Below are positions 63,962 through 64,000 of a stretch of DNA of 64,000 nt, one piece after another (positions within the stretch are counted from its first letter, which is position 1; every line of letters begins with the position of its first letter). The notes beneath the pieces were generated by a model. That model was not told the DNA's origin, did not search any database, and saw only the letters and a program-made list of their open reading frames with translations. This stretch comes from Lysinibacillus fusiformis (GTDB lineage: Bacteria; Bacillota; Bacilli; Bacillales_A; Planococcaceae), in NCBI RefSeq assembly GCF_003049525.1, contig NZ_PYWL01000007.1, positions 124,001-188,000 on the forward strand. The letters run 5' to 3'. Made by a program: the position numbers and the translations under genes.

Positions 63962-64000
63962 CACAACCTTCGCAAATAATTGCTTTTATTATAACATTCA

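Overview
The window is AT-rich chromosomal DNA from a Gram-positive, endospore-forming bacillus, most likely a Lysinibacillus or close relative (inference). The gene content and order follow the yus/met/suf/yun/yut/yui blocks known from Bacillus subtilis. There is an S-layer-homology exported protein, strong AGGAGG-type ribosome sites, many GTG/TTG starts, and a sporulation gene (yunB). No rRNA, tRNA, CRISPR array, insertion sequence or prophage was seen.

Layout: 1-8.1 kb is accessory: a truncated multicopper oxidase, an SLH protein, a ZIP-type metal transporter, a KstD-like flavoprotein, a large GNAT-type acyltransferase, a NUMOD4-like protein and an OsmC protein. 8.2-13.4 kb is a glycan cluster: an undecaprenyl-phosphate sugar transferase, a GT4 glycosyltransferase, a second copy of the GNAT-type protein, a FemAB/GNAT-like protein and a cytoplasmic NodB deacetylase. 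13.6-16.6 kb holds an arginase-family enzyme, a 5'-3' exonuclease, a C39-like peptidase and a thioredoxin. 16.9-22.6 kb is the fatty-acid beta-oxidation operon fadN-fadA-fadE behind FadR-like operators; fadE has an apparent one-base frameshift in an A7 tract at its start. 22.7-27.2 kb carries yusI, gcvH, yusF, yusE and the SAM-riboswitch-controlled metNIQ importer.

27.2-35.4 kb is the most interesting part. After about 680 bases of structured leader DNA comes a tight five-gene operon: a nucleotide-sugar dehydrogenase, a lipoprotein with two NodB domains (the first degenerate), a PilZ-GT2 fusion, a membrane-anchored degenerate NodB protein with a C-terminal domain of unknown fold, and a GH18 lipoprotein. 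I read it as a synthase-dependent exopolysaccharide system, probably under c-di-GMP control. An HD-GYP protein (probable c-di-GMP phosphodiesterase) is encoded 11 kb downstream.

35.4-42.1 kb holds a GltC-like regulator and sufCDSUB. 42.5-43.5 kb is a siderophore-binding lipoprotein behind a near-consensus Fur box. 43.6-56.3 kb is the yun/yut housekeeping block: yunF, yunE, yunD, HD-GYP, yunB, lipA, yutD, a GmhB-like phosphatase, yutE, yutF, yuzB, yutJ behind two Rex operators, yuzD, a Nfu-type scaffold, a DUF2225 protein and an IscA-type carrier. 56.5-64 kb holds a streptothricin acetyltransferase-like gene, a Nudix hydrolase, a LytS/LytTR two-component system directly upstream of a CstA-family transporter whose promoter region has three direct repeats at exact 21-bp spacing, and yuiB and yuiD.

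Connected themes: Fe-S cluster assembly (suf, Nfu, IscA-like) supports LipA, which lipoylates GcvH; redox control (Rex and YutJ); and c-di-GMP signalling (PilZ-GT2 and HD-GYP). Functions are assigned by motif reading and remembered family resemblance; no database search was run.
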